Origin: Bacteroidales bacterium
GTDB taxonomy: Bacteria; Bacteroidota; Bacteroidia; Bacteroidales; UBA7960
Length of the DNA stretch: 14,969 nt
Reading direction: 5' to 3'
Assembly (NCBI GenBank): GCA_003451785.1
Contig: DMJL01000138.1
Span: 1-14,969, forward strand
Part shown: positions 7,147-14,739 of the stretch, one piece after another
How positions within the stretch are numbered: the stretch's first letter is position 1
How the letters are laid out: every line of letters starts with the position of its first letter
Made by a program: the position numbers and the translations under genes
Notes under the pieces: generated by a model
Seen by the model: the letters and a program-made list of their open reading frames with translations, nothing else
Told to the model about the DNA's origin: nothing
Database searches by the model: none

Positions 7147-8295
7147 TTATACCCAAAACAAATCAGAAGCAATCCTATCGGCAAACAATCGTCCTTTTTT
7201 CGTCAGAATTAGGTAATGGTCTGTCTCCACCATAAGCCCGTTTTCTAAAAAAGGTTTGCATTGCCCTTTTAATTCCTTCATTTTTTCACTCCCCCATTGT
7301 TGTTCAATTTTTTGCAGACTACATCCCCACATCGTACGCAATGAAGTCATCAGGTATTCGTCGTATCGTTGGGTAAGCGTTAAGTTTTCAGATTCAAGTG
7401 GTAGAATGCCATTTCTAATGGATTGGATGTATGCCGCAGTATTGGCAATATTCCAAGATCTTCTATTTTGATGAAAACTATGGGCGGATGGACCCAAGCC
7501 AAGGTAAGGCTCACCAATCCAGTAGGATAAATTATGTTGAGAGAATTTTCCCGGAAGGGCAAAATTGGAAATCTCGTAATGCATATAACCTTTACTTTCA
7601 AGAATCTCCACCATGATTTCGAATTGCATTGCGGTTTGCTCTTCATCCACCGGTGCCGCCTTCCCTTTTCGTATAAGCACATCGAGAGCGGTTCGGGGTT
7701 CCACCGTAAGTGCATAGGCCGATATGTGCTCCACTCCCAAATCTAAAGTTCGACGCAAATTGTCGATCCATTGCGAATCGCTAAGCGTGGGAGTTCCGTA
7801 TATCAAATCAATGGTAAGGTTTTGGAAGCCACACTCTTTGGCATTCTCAATTGCAGAGATAGCCTGGGCGGGCGTATGTGCTCTGTTCATAAACAACAAA
7901 TCGCTGTGATGAAATGATTGAACACCAATACTCAATCTGTTTACGGGAGTTTGCCGCAGGGCACTAAGCGATTCGAAAGTCAAATCGTCGGGATTGGCCT
8001 CGATGGTGATTTCAGCGTTGGGACTTATGGCAAAATATTTTGAAACACCTTCGAAAATCTGGTTAAGCTCATCGGTACCAAGTAAAGAAGGCGTTCCTCC
8101 ACCCAGATAAACGGATTGGATAGGTGATTTTTGCAAATCATCACTGGAATTACCAAAGAAATTATGCCGCATCTCCATTTCAGCAAGCAGGCATTCAAGG
8201 AAATCGTTCCTTTTTCGCAACGACACGGAGAAATGAAAATTGCAATAATGGCAGGCCTGACGGCAGAAAGGGATATGAATATAAACTCCGGCCAT
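7147..8295 (-). CDS. hemW: HemW-type radical SAM heme chaperone
   Basis: This is a 382-residue radical SAM protein of the HemN/HemW group. Cys11, Cys15 and Cys18 in IPFCRQACHYC form the [4Fe-4S]/SAM site, and GGGTPS (65-70) is the adjoining family motif. The coproporphyrinogen dehydrogenase HemN has an extra Cys right after the cluster motif (CxxxCxxCxC); here that position is Phe20 (CHYCNF), which fits HemW. HemW proteins bind heme and are thought to deliver it to haem proteins rather than oxidise coproporphyrinogen. A HemN C-terminal domain is visible around YLMTSLRTMWG. The start lies 11 nt after the stop of the outer-membrane barrel gene, so the two are probably cotranscribed. It is often misannotated as hemN. 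Confidence 0.9.
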   Translation of the reverse strand: MAGVYIHIPFCRQACHYCNFHFSVSLRKRNDFLECLLAEMEMRHNFFGNSSDDLQKSPIQSVYLGGGTPSLLGTDELNQIFEGVSKYFAISPNAEITIEANPDDLTFESLSALRQTPVNRLSIGVQSFHHSDLLFMNRAHTPAQAISAIENAKECGFQNLTIDLIYGTPTLSDSQWIDNLRRTLDLGVEHISAYALTVEPRTALDVLIRKGKAAPVDEEQTAMQFEIMVEILESKGYMHYEISNFALPGKFSQHNLSYWIGEPYLGLGPSAHSFHQNRRSWNIANTAAYIQSIRNGILPLESENLTLTQRYDEYLMTSLRTMWGCSLQKIEQQWGSEKMKELKGQCKPFLENGLMVETDHYLILTKKGRLFADRIASDLFWV

Positions 8296-8306
8296 GTATC
8301 AAGAAA

Positions 8307-10061
8307 TCAAAAATGGTGTCTTCTGGCAACGGTATTCACGCGCAAACCCATTCCAATCATTTCGTTTGTAAACAGCATTATGCCAGTTTCTAGTTCTTTT
8401 TGGCGACGGGCCAGAAAACGCACATCAATGTGCCATCCGGGTCTAAACTGGTAACTGGCAGTAACTTCACCCAGCAAAACATTTATTTGCCTTCCCTGAA
8501 GGAAAAAGTTGTTGTACATACCATGCCTGAGATTGTAGTCGCGCATTACATTACCACCATAATTCACATTTCCAATATCTGTGCCTTGGGTATAGGAGAA
8601 TACAGCCGTACTTATTTCGAAATTTCTGAATGGGCGGTAACGACCTTTGAAAGCCCATTCCGCCAAATTGGCCCCCACAGGATGTGCAAGAGGCTGGCTG
8701 TAATGGGAATAACTGGCCCCGGGTCGCATTCCTTTATTAAACACATCGAAATGCTGATACACAAATGGGCGAATAAGGTTTACTTCGCCTTGCAGATCTA
8801 AGTTTTTTAAGCCAAAAGGATCGGCTACTTTTAGCCCGAGTTGAATCCCAAACTGATTGCGCATGGATGCGAATGTCTGAAACTTCCTTTCGCGCCTTAG
8901 CCCAAGCCTCACCAACAATGAATCTAAATCGGCACGCACATCTTGCACAAAAATTTCGTCGGCAATAAACTGACCATAAAACCCCAATCCTGGAGTGATT
9001 AGAAACTCCCAGTTCATACCCACAGTAATTTTATCGGGATCGCCCACATGGTGCTCAATGGCACGATAAAAAATCACAGGATTAAGGTAGTGCCAATCAA
9101 AGCCCCGAGTATTTACACTATCAGATCCACCCATGGTTACCGACTCGAAGAAACCTAATTGAAATCGAGGCGTGATCTGAAAAGATAATTGGTGAGCTAC
9201 CAAAAACTTAGGATCGTAATTGCGTAGTCCCAGCGTCCTACGGGGAAAATCGAGCAAGTGCGCGAAAAGGTTTTGATAATGAAACCACCTGTATCGGGTA
9301 TTTACCTTCAAAAACAGATAGTTGTTGGCATAATCCGACAGTAATAATGAACGAATCCCGTGCCCAATGAAATTGCGATCTTGCCCAAATTGCAAACCAA
9401 TATTTTCTGTAGCCTGAAAAGCTATGTAGCCGCGAGCCGTAAAAAAATCAACCCCGCCTTCGCCAAAACCTTTGGTCCAGCCTTCTCTGGGGAACGCACC
9501 GTAATGGTTAATTTGTTGACGCATAACAAAATCGGGAAACCGACCTTGTGTGGTTGATACAAAGGTGTAAAACCCCACCCTATCGTTTATTTTGCCCCGC
9601 ACTTCAGCACCACGGGTATTCAGATAGTGCAGGTTTTCTATGCCGCGTTCCATGTCGAACGACACTTCGAGAACCGGATTAATGGAAATAAAAAAGGTTT
9701 CACTTTGATAGCGAAAAAGGTCGCTGGGGAAAGCATAGAAACTATCGAAAATGGGAAGTCTGGATGAATCGGGTTTCTCAATGGCCCATTCAGGATTTCG
9801 TTGCATAAAATCATGCAGCCAATGTCTATCTATTTGCGTAAGGTTTGTAAGCAGAGTATCCACTCCCATTGCAAAAGCCATGGAGGCCCTCCTTTCAAAG
9901 GGTTTTACGCCCGAGTGGAAATACGACGAATGCCTGCCAGCCTTTAATTCCAACCTATTAAGAAAAAGATGATCGTAACTACCAGATGGGAGAAATACAC
10001 TCTGCCCAAGCACTGTGCCACTGCAAACAATCATTAAAAAAAAGAGAAATATTATCTTCAT
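8307..10061 (-). CDS. Outer-membrane beta-barrel protein, Wzi/RemB-like
   Basis: This 584-residue protein begins with a cleavable signal peptide (MKIIFLFFLMIVCSGTVLG, cut near Gln20; no good lipobox). The mature part is rich in alternating aromatic and polar strands and ends in HHF, so a terminal aromatic residue fits recognition by the BAM machinery. The segment FGQDRNFIGHG then SLLLSDYANNYLFLKVNTRY (about 225-257) is the part I find characteristic of the Bacteroidota barrels related to the capsule-assembly protein Wzi and to the gliding-associated protein RemB. Its exact cargo is unknown; capsule or surface polysaccharide attachment is inferred from the family only, since no polysaccharide genes are nearby. 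It is the first gene of a likely two-gene unit with hemW and is transcribed divergently from pgeF. Confidence 0.7.
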   Translation of the reverse strand: MKIIFLFFLMIVCSGTVLGQSVFLPSGSYDHLFLNRLELKAGRHSSYFHSGVKPFERRASMAFAMGVDTLLTNLTQIDRHWLHDFMQRNPEWAIEKPDSSRLPIFDSFYAFPSDLFRYQSETFFISINPVLEVSFDMERGIENLHYLNTRGAEVRGKINDRVGFYTFVSTTQGRFPDFVMRQQINHYGAFPREGWTKGFGEGGVDFFTARGYIAFQATENIGLQFGQDRNFIGHGIRSLLLSDYANNYLFLKVNTRYRWFHYQNLFAHLLDFPRRTLGLRNYDPKFLVAHQLSFQITPRFQLGFFESVTMGGSDSVNTRGFDWHYLNPVIFYRAIEHHVGDPDKITVGMNWEFLITPGLGFYGQFIADEIFVQDVRADLDSLLVRLGLRRERKFQTFASMRNQFGIQLGLKVADPFGLKNLDLQGEVNLIRPFVYQHFDVFNKGMRPGASYSHYSQPLAHPVGANLAEWAFKGRYRPFRNFEISTAVFSYTQGTDIGNVNYGGNVMRDYNLRHGMYNNFFLQGRQINVLLGEVTASYQFRPGWHIDVRFLARRQKELETGIMLFTNEMIGMGLRVNTVARRHHF

Positions 10062-10083
10062 GGGAAAATATAGTTAAGTGTAG

Positions 10084-10106
10084 CCGCCTTTACACGCGGT
10101 GAAGGC
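10084..10106 (-). promoter_or_regulatory. Small hairpin options in barrel-gene leader
   Basis: GCCTT (10086-10090) can pair with AAGGC (10102-10106), while CCGC (10084-10087) can instead pair with GCGG (10096-10099). The two stems compete. They would lie at the very 5' end of a transcript initiated from the minus-strand -7 box at 10116-10109. This is suggestive only. Confidence 0.2.
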
Positions 10107-10108
10107 AT

Positions 10109-10116
10109 CAAAAATA
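10109..10116 (-). promoter_or_regulatory. -7 box for the barrel/hemW unit
   Basis: On the minus strand this reads TATTTTTG, an exact TAnnTTTG match, 47 nt before the barrel gene ATG. No clear TTG is found at the usual -33 distance. It lies back-to-back with the pgeF promoter. Confidence 0.45.
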
Positions 10117-10124
10117 ACCAATAA

Positions 10125-10156
10125 TTGAACAGGTATATTCATTTTGTCTATTTTTG
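10125..10156 (+). promoter_or_regulatory. pgeF promoter (-33 TTG, -7 TATTTTTG)
   Basis: TTG at 10125-10127 and TATTTTTG at 10149-10156 are separated by 21 nt, within the spacing reported for Bacteroidota promoters (-33 TTG, -7 TAnnTTTG). The predicted start of transcription, a few bases beyond 10156, leaves about 12-15 nt before the ATG at 10175. This argues against the in-frame TTG at 10154 being the start codon, since it is part of the -7 box. Confidence 0.6.
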
Positions 10157-10174
10157 AAAATTACACAATCAAAC

Positions 10175-10996
10175 ATGATACAAACTGCAGCAAATGGAAT
10201 CGAGCTTTATCGCTTTACCAATCTTTCGGAATGTAACGAAATAGAACATTTTATCACTTCGCGCAAAGGAGGTTACAGTACAGGCAATTATGAAGGGCTA
10301 AATCTGGGCTTTCATACTGGAGATCTGAGCGATCATGTACTTAAAAACCGCCAAAAACTTGCCGAAACCGTAGGGATGCCATTGCAAAGGTTCGTATTTG
10401 CAAACCAAACCCATAGCAGCAATGTGGTTGTTGTAGGCGAAGAACATTGTGGAATGGGTGCTACAAGCATAAGCACCGCAATTGCAGATACCGATGCTTT
10501 GATTACGCAAAAGGCAAATATTTGCATTTGTGTGCAGACAGCCGATTGTGTGCCATTACTTCTATTCGATCCGGTGCAAAGAGTAATTGCGGCTGTACAT
10601 GCCGGTTGGAGAGGCATTGTAGGCGGTATTGTAAAAAATACCATTCAAAAAATGAGTTTTTCCATTGCATGTAACCCCACCGATATTGTTGCAGGTATTG
10701 GACCCGCTAATGGAGATTGCTGCTATGAAGTAGGTGAAGATGTTGTGCAATATGCGCAAAATCTCTTCGATACACAACAAGGAATTATCTTGCCATCCAC
10801 CAAACCTGACAAATATATGTTTCATCAAAGCCAAGCAGTAAAGCAGCAATTGTTGGATGCAGGTTTACAAGCCCATAACATTGAAGAATCAGGTTTTTGT
10901 ACCCAATGCAGAAGTAATACTTTTTTTTCATCGCGAGATGGAAAAGGAAATACTGGAAGGATTGCAGGAGGAATTATGCTCAAAGAAACTCGCTAA
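10175..10996 (+). CDS. pgeF: PgeF-type laccase-domain protein (YfiH family)
   Basis: From the ATG at 10175 this is a 273-residue member of the YfiH/laccase-domain family, once called polyphenol oxidase. The E. coli homologue removes wrongly incorporated L-serine from peptidoglycan precursors, and other members act on purine nucleosides, so the substrate here is inferred. The predicted zinc ligands are His80 (NQTHSSN), Cys125 (TADCVPLL) and His142 (VHAGWRG). GIGPANGDCCYEVG (174-187) and the C-terminal FCTQCRSNTFFSSRDG are also typical. A longer reading frame begins at a TTG at 10154, but that codon forms part of the promoter -7 box. The stop codon overlaps the stop of a convergent small gene on the other strand. 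Confidence 0.9.
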   Translation: MIQTAANGIELYRFTNLSECNEIEHFITSRKGGYSTGNYEGLNLGFHTGDLSDHVLKNRQKLAETVGMPLQRFVFANQTHSSNVVVVGEEHCGMGATSISTAIADTDALITQKANICICVQTADCVPLLLFDPVQRVIAAVHAGWRGIVGGIVKNTIQKMSFSIACNPTDIVAGIGPANGDCCYEVGEDVVQYAQNLFDTQQGIILPSTKPDKYMFHQSQAVKQQLLDAGLQAHNIEESGFCTQCRSNTFFSSRDGKGNTGRIAGGIMLKETR

Positions 10997-11194
10997 TACG
11001 AATCACCATCTAAAATAACCCAATTCTTTGGATAATGCGCTATTGCAAAGAATCTTCCTGCAACCTTAACCTTGCAAGAAACATTCTCAACATCAACAAG
11101 AGTAGCAAGAGGTGAAGGAAGCAAATTCAACACTTTAAATGCACCCCAAATCCAAGGGTTTGTAAGAAAATCTTTTCCTTTTATTTTTTAGCAT
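10993..11194 (-). pseudogene. Frameshifted 66-codon small gene of unknown function
   Basis: On the minus strand an open frame of 63 sense codons (11184 down to a TAG at 10995-10993) has no usual start codon and is preceded by a TAA. An ATG at 11194-11192 lies in the neighbouring frame and hits a stop after 19 codons. Removing one A from the A6 run (T6 on the plus strand, 11184-11189) joins the two, giving MLKIKGKDFLTNPWIWG and so on to WVILDGDSY, 66 residues. The peptide has three Trp, many Val codons (mostly GTT) and a beta-strand-like half ending in KVKVAGRFFAIAHYPKNW. I recognise no family. A -7 box TAGCTTTG lies 22 nt upstream of the ATG. It could be a recent pseudogene, a sequencing or assembly error in the homopolymer, or a gene expressed by slippage. 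The stop overlaps that of pgeF. Confidence 0.5.
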
Positions 11195-11207
11195 TATTAT
11201 TAATTTT

Positions 11208-11234
11208 AGCCTGCCCAAAGCTAGAGGCAGGGCT
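11208..11234. promoter_or_regulatory. Inverted repeat upstream of the OPT gene
   Basis: AGCCTGCC (11208-11215) pairs with GGCAGGGCT (11226-11234) with one bulged G and a 10-nt loop. No U-tract follows on either strand, so it is not a standard terminator. It contains the minus-strand -7 box of the small gene in its loop and sits 30 nt before the OPT start, so it could be an operator or a leader hairpin. Confidence 0.3.
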
Positions 11235-11244
11235 GCTATTCAAA
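11216..11244 (-). promoter_or_regulatory. Candidate promoter of the small minus-strand gene
   Basis: On the minus strand TTTG (11244-11241) is followed after 17 nt by TAGCTTTG (11223-11216), an exact TAnnTTTG match. The ATG of the frameshifted small gene is 22 nt further on, a leader length like that of pgeF. The spacing is at the short end of the usual range. Confidence 0.4.
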
Positions 11245-11263
11245 TCATAAAACAATTATTTAT

Positions 11264-13228
11264 ATGGACGACAAAAAACAGTTTTCTAAAGGCATTCCTG
11301 AAAACGCTTTCAGGGAGTTGGAGCCGGGTGAGGATTATATTCCTGTAATGGCACCCGACAAGATTTATCCGGAGGTGAATTTCCGTTCGGTTTCTTTGGG
11401 TTTGCTTATGGCCATAGTCTTCTCTGCTGCAGCGGCATATTTGGGCTTAAAAATTGGTCAAGTATTTGAGGCTGCCATTCCTATTGCCATTATAGCTATT
11501 GGTATTTCGGCAGCCTCCAAAAGGAAGAACGCCTTGGGCGAGAATGTAATCATTCAGAGCATTGGTGCAAGTTCGGGGGTAATAGTAGCCGGAGCAATAT
11601 TCACCCTACCGGCTTTGTATATCTTGGGTCTGGAAGCCCATTTCTATCAGGTTTTTCTTTCATCGATGTTGGGCGGCTTTTTGGGAATTTTGTTTTTAAT
11701 TCCGTTTAGAAAATATTTTGTAGCCGAAATGCATGGCAAGTTTCCCTTTCCTGAGGCAACTGCTACAGCCGAGGTGTTGGTTACGGGTGAAAAAGGCGGA
11801 AATCAAGCAAGAGTTCTACTATTTGCAGGTGCATTAGGCGGTGTTTATGATTTTATCATTTCGTTTTTTGGATGGTGGAGTGAGGTTTTCACTACTCGTG
11901 TAATCCCCTTTGGTGAGACCCTGGCTGACCAAGCTAAATTGGTTTTCAAGCTGAATATGGGTGCGGCCATTCTTGGACTCGGATATATCATTGGATTGAA
12001 ATACGCAGTGATTATCACCGCCGGATCGTTTGTTGGTTGGTTTGTGATTATCCCACTTATTGCCCATGCCGGAGCCATGTTTGGAGGCGAAGCATCGCCA
12101 ATTCTTGCACTCACTCCCGAAAGCATATTTCGCGAATATGTGCGTCTTATTGGCATTGGGGGAATCGCTATGGCTGGAGTAATTGGCATTATCCGTTCGT
12201 CGGGTATCATTAAAAATGCTGTGAAACTGGCTGTGAACGAAACCCTCACTAAGCAAGCCACCACCGAGAATAATCTACGCACCCGCAGAGACCTTCCCAT
12301 GAGCTTTGTGCTTATCGGGTTGCTTATTACTGCTGTATTAATCTTTGTATTTTTCCAATTTGGTGTTGTTCAAAACATTGGTCATGCACTAATCGCTTTG
12401 GTGATAGTGTTGGTGATTGCTTTCCTATTCACCACTGTGGCTGCCAATGCTATTGCAGTGGTTGGTACCAATCCTGTTTCGGGCATGACCCTCATGACCC
12501 TTATTATCACTTCATTGGTAATGACTGCAGCAGGCTTATCGGGCACATCGGGAATGATAGCTGCACTTATCATCGGGGGTGTGGTTTGTACAGCACTTGC
12601 CATGGCGGGCGGATTTATTACCGACTTGAAGGTGGGTTACTGGCTTGGAACTTCTCCCTACAAACAACAAAGCTGGAAATTTCTTGGCACTATTGTATCT
12701 GCAGCCACTGTGGGCGGTGTGATAATGATACTGAACCAGACATACGGATTTACGGGTGAAGATGCTATGATTGCACCCCAAGCCAATGCGATGGCGGCGG
12801 TAATAGAGCCTATGATGACAGGCGGTGCTGCCCCATGGTTGCTTTATGCTGCAGGAGCGGCTCTATCGCTCATTCTTACCATGTTGGGAATACCCGCATT
12901 GGCATTCGCTTTGGGAATGTTCATTCCCCTCGAATTGAATACCCCTCTCCTTGTTGGAGGTATCATCGCATATTTTGTAACCAAAAGTTCATCCGATGCC
13001 GTACTCTCCAAGTTGCGCAAAGAAAAAGGCACATTGATTGCCAGTGGATTCATAGCCGGCGGTGCATTGATGGGGGTAACGAGTGCATTGCTCAAATTTA
13101 GTGGAGTGGATGCCATGGCCTACAATTGGGTAGAATCGCCTGCTGCACAGGTGCTTGGCTTAGGTATGTTTATCCTACTGTGTACCTATTTGTACCGTAC
13201 TGCCATAAAAGCCAAAAAAGAAGAATAG
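11264..13228 (+). CDS. OPT-family oligopeptide transporter
   Basis: This 654-residue integral inner-membrane protein belongs to the oligopeptide transporter (OPT/YSL) superfamily, proton-driven importers of small peptides or metal chelates. A hydrophilic N-terminus of about 40 residues (with PVMAPDKIYPEVNFRSV) leads into many hydrophobic segments over the rest of the chain. Signature stretches are GENVIIQSIGASSG (92-105), AEMHGKFPFPEATATAEVL (154-172) and a late VGTNPVSGMTLM segment. The prokaryotic family length (about 600-700) fits. The substrate is not decided by sequence; peptide import is suggested by the family and by peptidase T downstream. A strong terminator closes the gene, so it is probably its own unit. 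No exact -7 box is visible for it; TAATTTTA at 11201 is one base off. Confidence 0.92.
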   Translation: MDDKKQFSKGIPENAFRELEPGEDYIPVMAPDKIYPEVNFRSVSLGLLMAIVFSAAAAYLGLKIGQVFEAAIPIAIIAIGISAASKRKNALGENVIIQSIGASSGVIVAGAIFTLPALYILGLEAHFYQVFLSSMLGGFLGILFLIPFRKYFVAEMHGKFPFPEATATAEVLVTGEKGGNQARVLLFAGALGGVYDFIISFFGWWSEVFTTRVIPFGETLADQAKLVFKLNMGAAILGLGYIIGLKYAVIITAGSFVGWFVIIPLIAHAGAMFGGEASPILALTPESIFREYVRLIGIGGIAMAGVIGIIRSSGIIKNAVKLAVNETLTKQATTENNLRTRRDLPMSFVLIGLLITAVLIFVFFQFGVVQNIGHALIALVIVLVIAFLFTTVAANAIAVVGTNPVSGMTLMTLIITSLVMTAAGLSGTSGMIAALIIGGVVCTALAMAGGFITDLKVGYWLGTSPYKQQSWKFLGTIVSAATVGGVIMILNQTYGFTGEDAMIAPQANAMAAVIEPMMTGGAAPWLLYAAGAALSLILTMLGIPALAFALGMFIPLELNTPLLVGGIIAYFVTKSSSDAVLSKLRKEKGTLIASGFIAGGALMGVTSALLKFSGVDAMAYNWVESPAAQVLGLGMFILLCTYLYRTAIKAKKEE

Positions 13229-13234
13229 CAATGG

Positions 13235-13267
13235 AAAAACCCCTTAGGCGATACCTAAGGGGTTTTT
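13235..13267 (+). terminator. Intrinsic terminator after the OPT transporter
   Basis: A 14-bp perfect stem, AAAAACCCCTTAGG (13235-13248) with CCTAAGGGGTTTTT (13254-13267), closes a 5-nt loop (CGATA). It starts 7 nt after the OPT stop codon and is symmetric enough to act in either direction. Confidence 0.93.
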
Positions 13268-13313
13268 ATTCGAACAACAATAAATTTTTTCATTAAAAAA
13301 AAGTTGCAAACCC

Positions 13314-14546
13314 ATGAAACAAAAATTGTTAGAAAGGTTTTTGAAATACATAAGCATTGACACCCAAAGCGATGCCTCATCGACCACAACGCCAAGTACT
13401 GCTAAGCAGTTTGATTTAGCAAACATACTGGTTCAGGAGCTTCAAGAATTGGGATTGACCGATGCCCATGTTGACGATAAGTGCTATGTGATGGCCACTT
13501 TGCCGGCAAATACCGATAAGGATATTCCGGTGATTGGATTTCTTGCGCATGTGGATACAGCACCAGATTTGCCCGGAAAGTTGGATAATCCACAAATCAT
13601 TGAAAAATATGATGGAAAGGATGTATTGCTGAATGCAGAGAAGAATTTGTATTTGAAAGTGAAGGATTTTCCTGAATTAGAAAAGTATGTGGGTCAAACG
13701 CTGATTACCACCCAAGGCAATACCTTGCTGGGTGCCGACGATAAAGCAGGAATCGCCGAAATTATGACAGCTATTGAGTACTTGGTGAAAAACCCTGAAA
13801 TAAAGCATGGTACTATTAAAATTGCCTTTACACCTGACGAGGAGATTGGCCGCGGAGTTGATCATTTTAATGTGGAAAAATTTGGTGCTCAATATGCTTA
13901 CACCCTCGATGGCGATGCAGTGGGAGTGCTTGAGTATGAAAACTTCAATGCAGCGTTTGCCAAAGTAAAGGTTCAGGGGCGCAATGTGCATCCGGGTTAT
14001 GCAAAGTACAAGATGATCAATTCCATGATTTTGGGATCGGAGTTCAACGATATGCTGCCAGTATTTGAAAGACCGGAGTTCACTGAGCATTACGAAGGTT
14101 TTTTTCATTTGATAAAATTTGATGGCACGGTTGAGGAGTCAACATTGCAATACATCATACGAGACCACGACAAGAAAAAGTTCGAGCGGCGCAAAGAGCA
14201 AATACAGGAAGTGGCAGATTTTATCAACAAGAAATATGGGCAGGGAACTATCACCATCGAGATGCGCGATCAGTACTACAATATGCGCGAAAAGGTGGAG
14301 CCGGTTTATCATATTGTGGAAATTGCCGAGCAGGCCATGAAGGATTTGGGTATAAAACCCACCATAAAACCAATCAGAGGTGGCACCGATGGCAGTAGGC
14401 TATCCTATATGGGTTTGCCTTGCCCCAATATTTTTGCAGGTGGTCATAACTTCCACGGTAAGTATGAGTTCTTGCCATTAGAAAGTATGGAGAAGGCTAC
14501 AGCCGTAATCCTAAAGATTATCAATTTGTATTACGAAAAAGCCTAA
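13314..14546 (+). CDS. pepT: Peptidase T (tripeptide aminopeptidase)
   Basis: This cytosolic di-zinc M20 peptidase removes the N-terminal residue of tripeptides. At 410 residues it has the usual PepT length. Predicted metal ligands are His79 (FLAHVDTA), Asp142 (LLGADDKAG), Glu177 (TPDEEIG, with Glu176 the catalytic base), Asp199 (YTLDGD) and His381 (GGHNFHGKYEF). RGGTDGSRLSYMGLPCPNIFAGG near 355-377 is strongly PepT-like and separates it from other M20 enzymes. It begins 46 nt after the OPT terminator, so readthrough is possible but independent transcription is more likely. The pairing with a peptide transporter suggests a peptide-scavenging role. No promoter of the TAnnTTTG type is evident in the short gap. 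Confidence 0.96.
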   Translation: MKQKLLERFLKYISIDTQSDASSTTTPSTAKQFDLANILVQELQELGLTDAHVDDKCYVMATLPANTDKDIPVIGFLAHVDTAPDLPGKLDNPQIIEKYDGKDVLLNAEKNLYLKVKDFPELEKYVGQTLITTQGNTLLGADDKAGIAEIMTAIEYLVKNPEIKHGTIKIAFTPDEEIGRGVDHFNVEKFGAQYAYTLDGDAVGVLEYENFNAAFAKVKVQGRNVHPGYAKYKMINSMILGSEFNDMLPVFERPEFTEHYEGFFHLIKFDGTVEESTLQYIIRDHDKKKFERRKEQIQEVADFINKKYGQGTITIEMRDQYYNMREKVEPVYHIVEIAEQAMKDLGIKPTIKPIRGGTDGSRLSYMGLPCPNIFAGGHNFHGKYEFLPLESMEKATAVILKIINLYYEKA

Positions 14547-14739
14547 TATATCAAAGCCAGATAAGGCAGGAATCTTCGCAGGTGAATTTGGCAAAATGGC
14601 GGTTTTGGAAGCAGTTTAATTAACGGTTTTTTCAAAAAGACCTATAAAGTTAATTGCCGACAGAGCCGCTATTTGGCTTTTTAGTTTCTCGGCATGGTAC
14701 AACATAGCCCGTTTTAAAAATAAACAAGCCGTTTTTAAA
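14547..14739. other. Intergenic region after pepT
   Basis: No gene is visible. A nested inverted repeat occurs at 14656-14693: GCCGA with TCGGC on the outside and AGCC (14664-14667) with GGCT (14675-14678) inside, the latter followed by a T5 run. The inner stem with its T run is a weak terminator candidate about 120 nt after pepT. The region then runs into the tandem repeats. Confidence 0.35.

Noticed and set aside
10154..10174. TTG start giving a seven-residue longer PgeF
   Set aside because: The TTG is the end of the -7 box TATTTTTG, so it would not be in the mRNA. The family-like sequence begins after the ATG at 10175.
11834..12300. Minus-strand frames of 140 and 151 codons inside the OPT gene
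   Set aside because: They are shadows of a long, well-supported transporter frame on the other strand and show no domain features.
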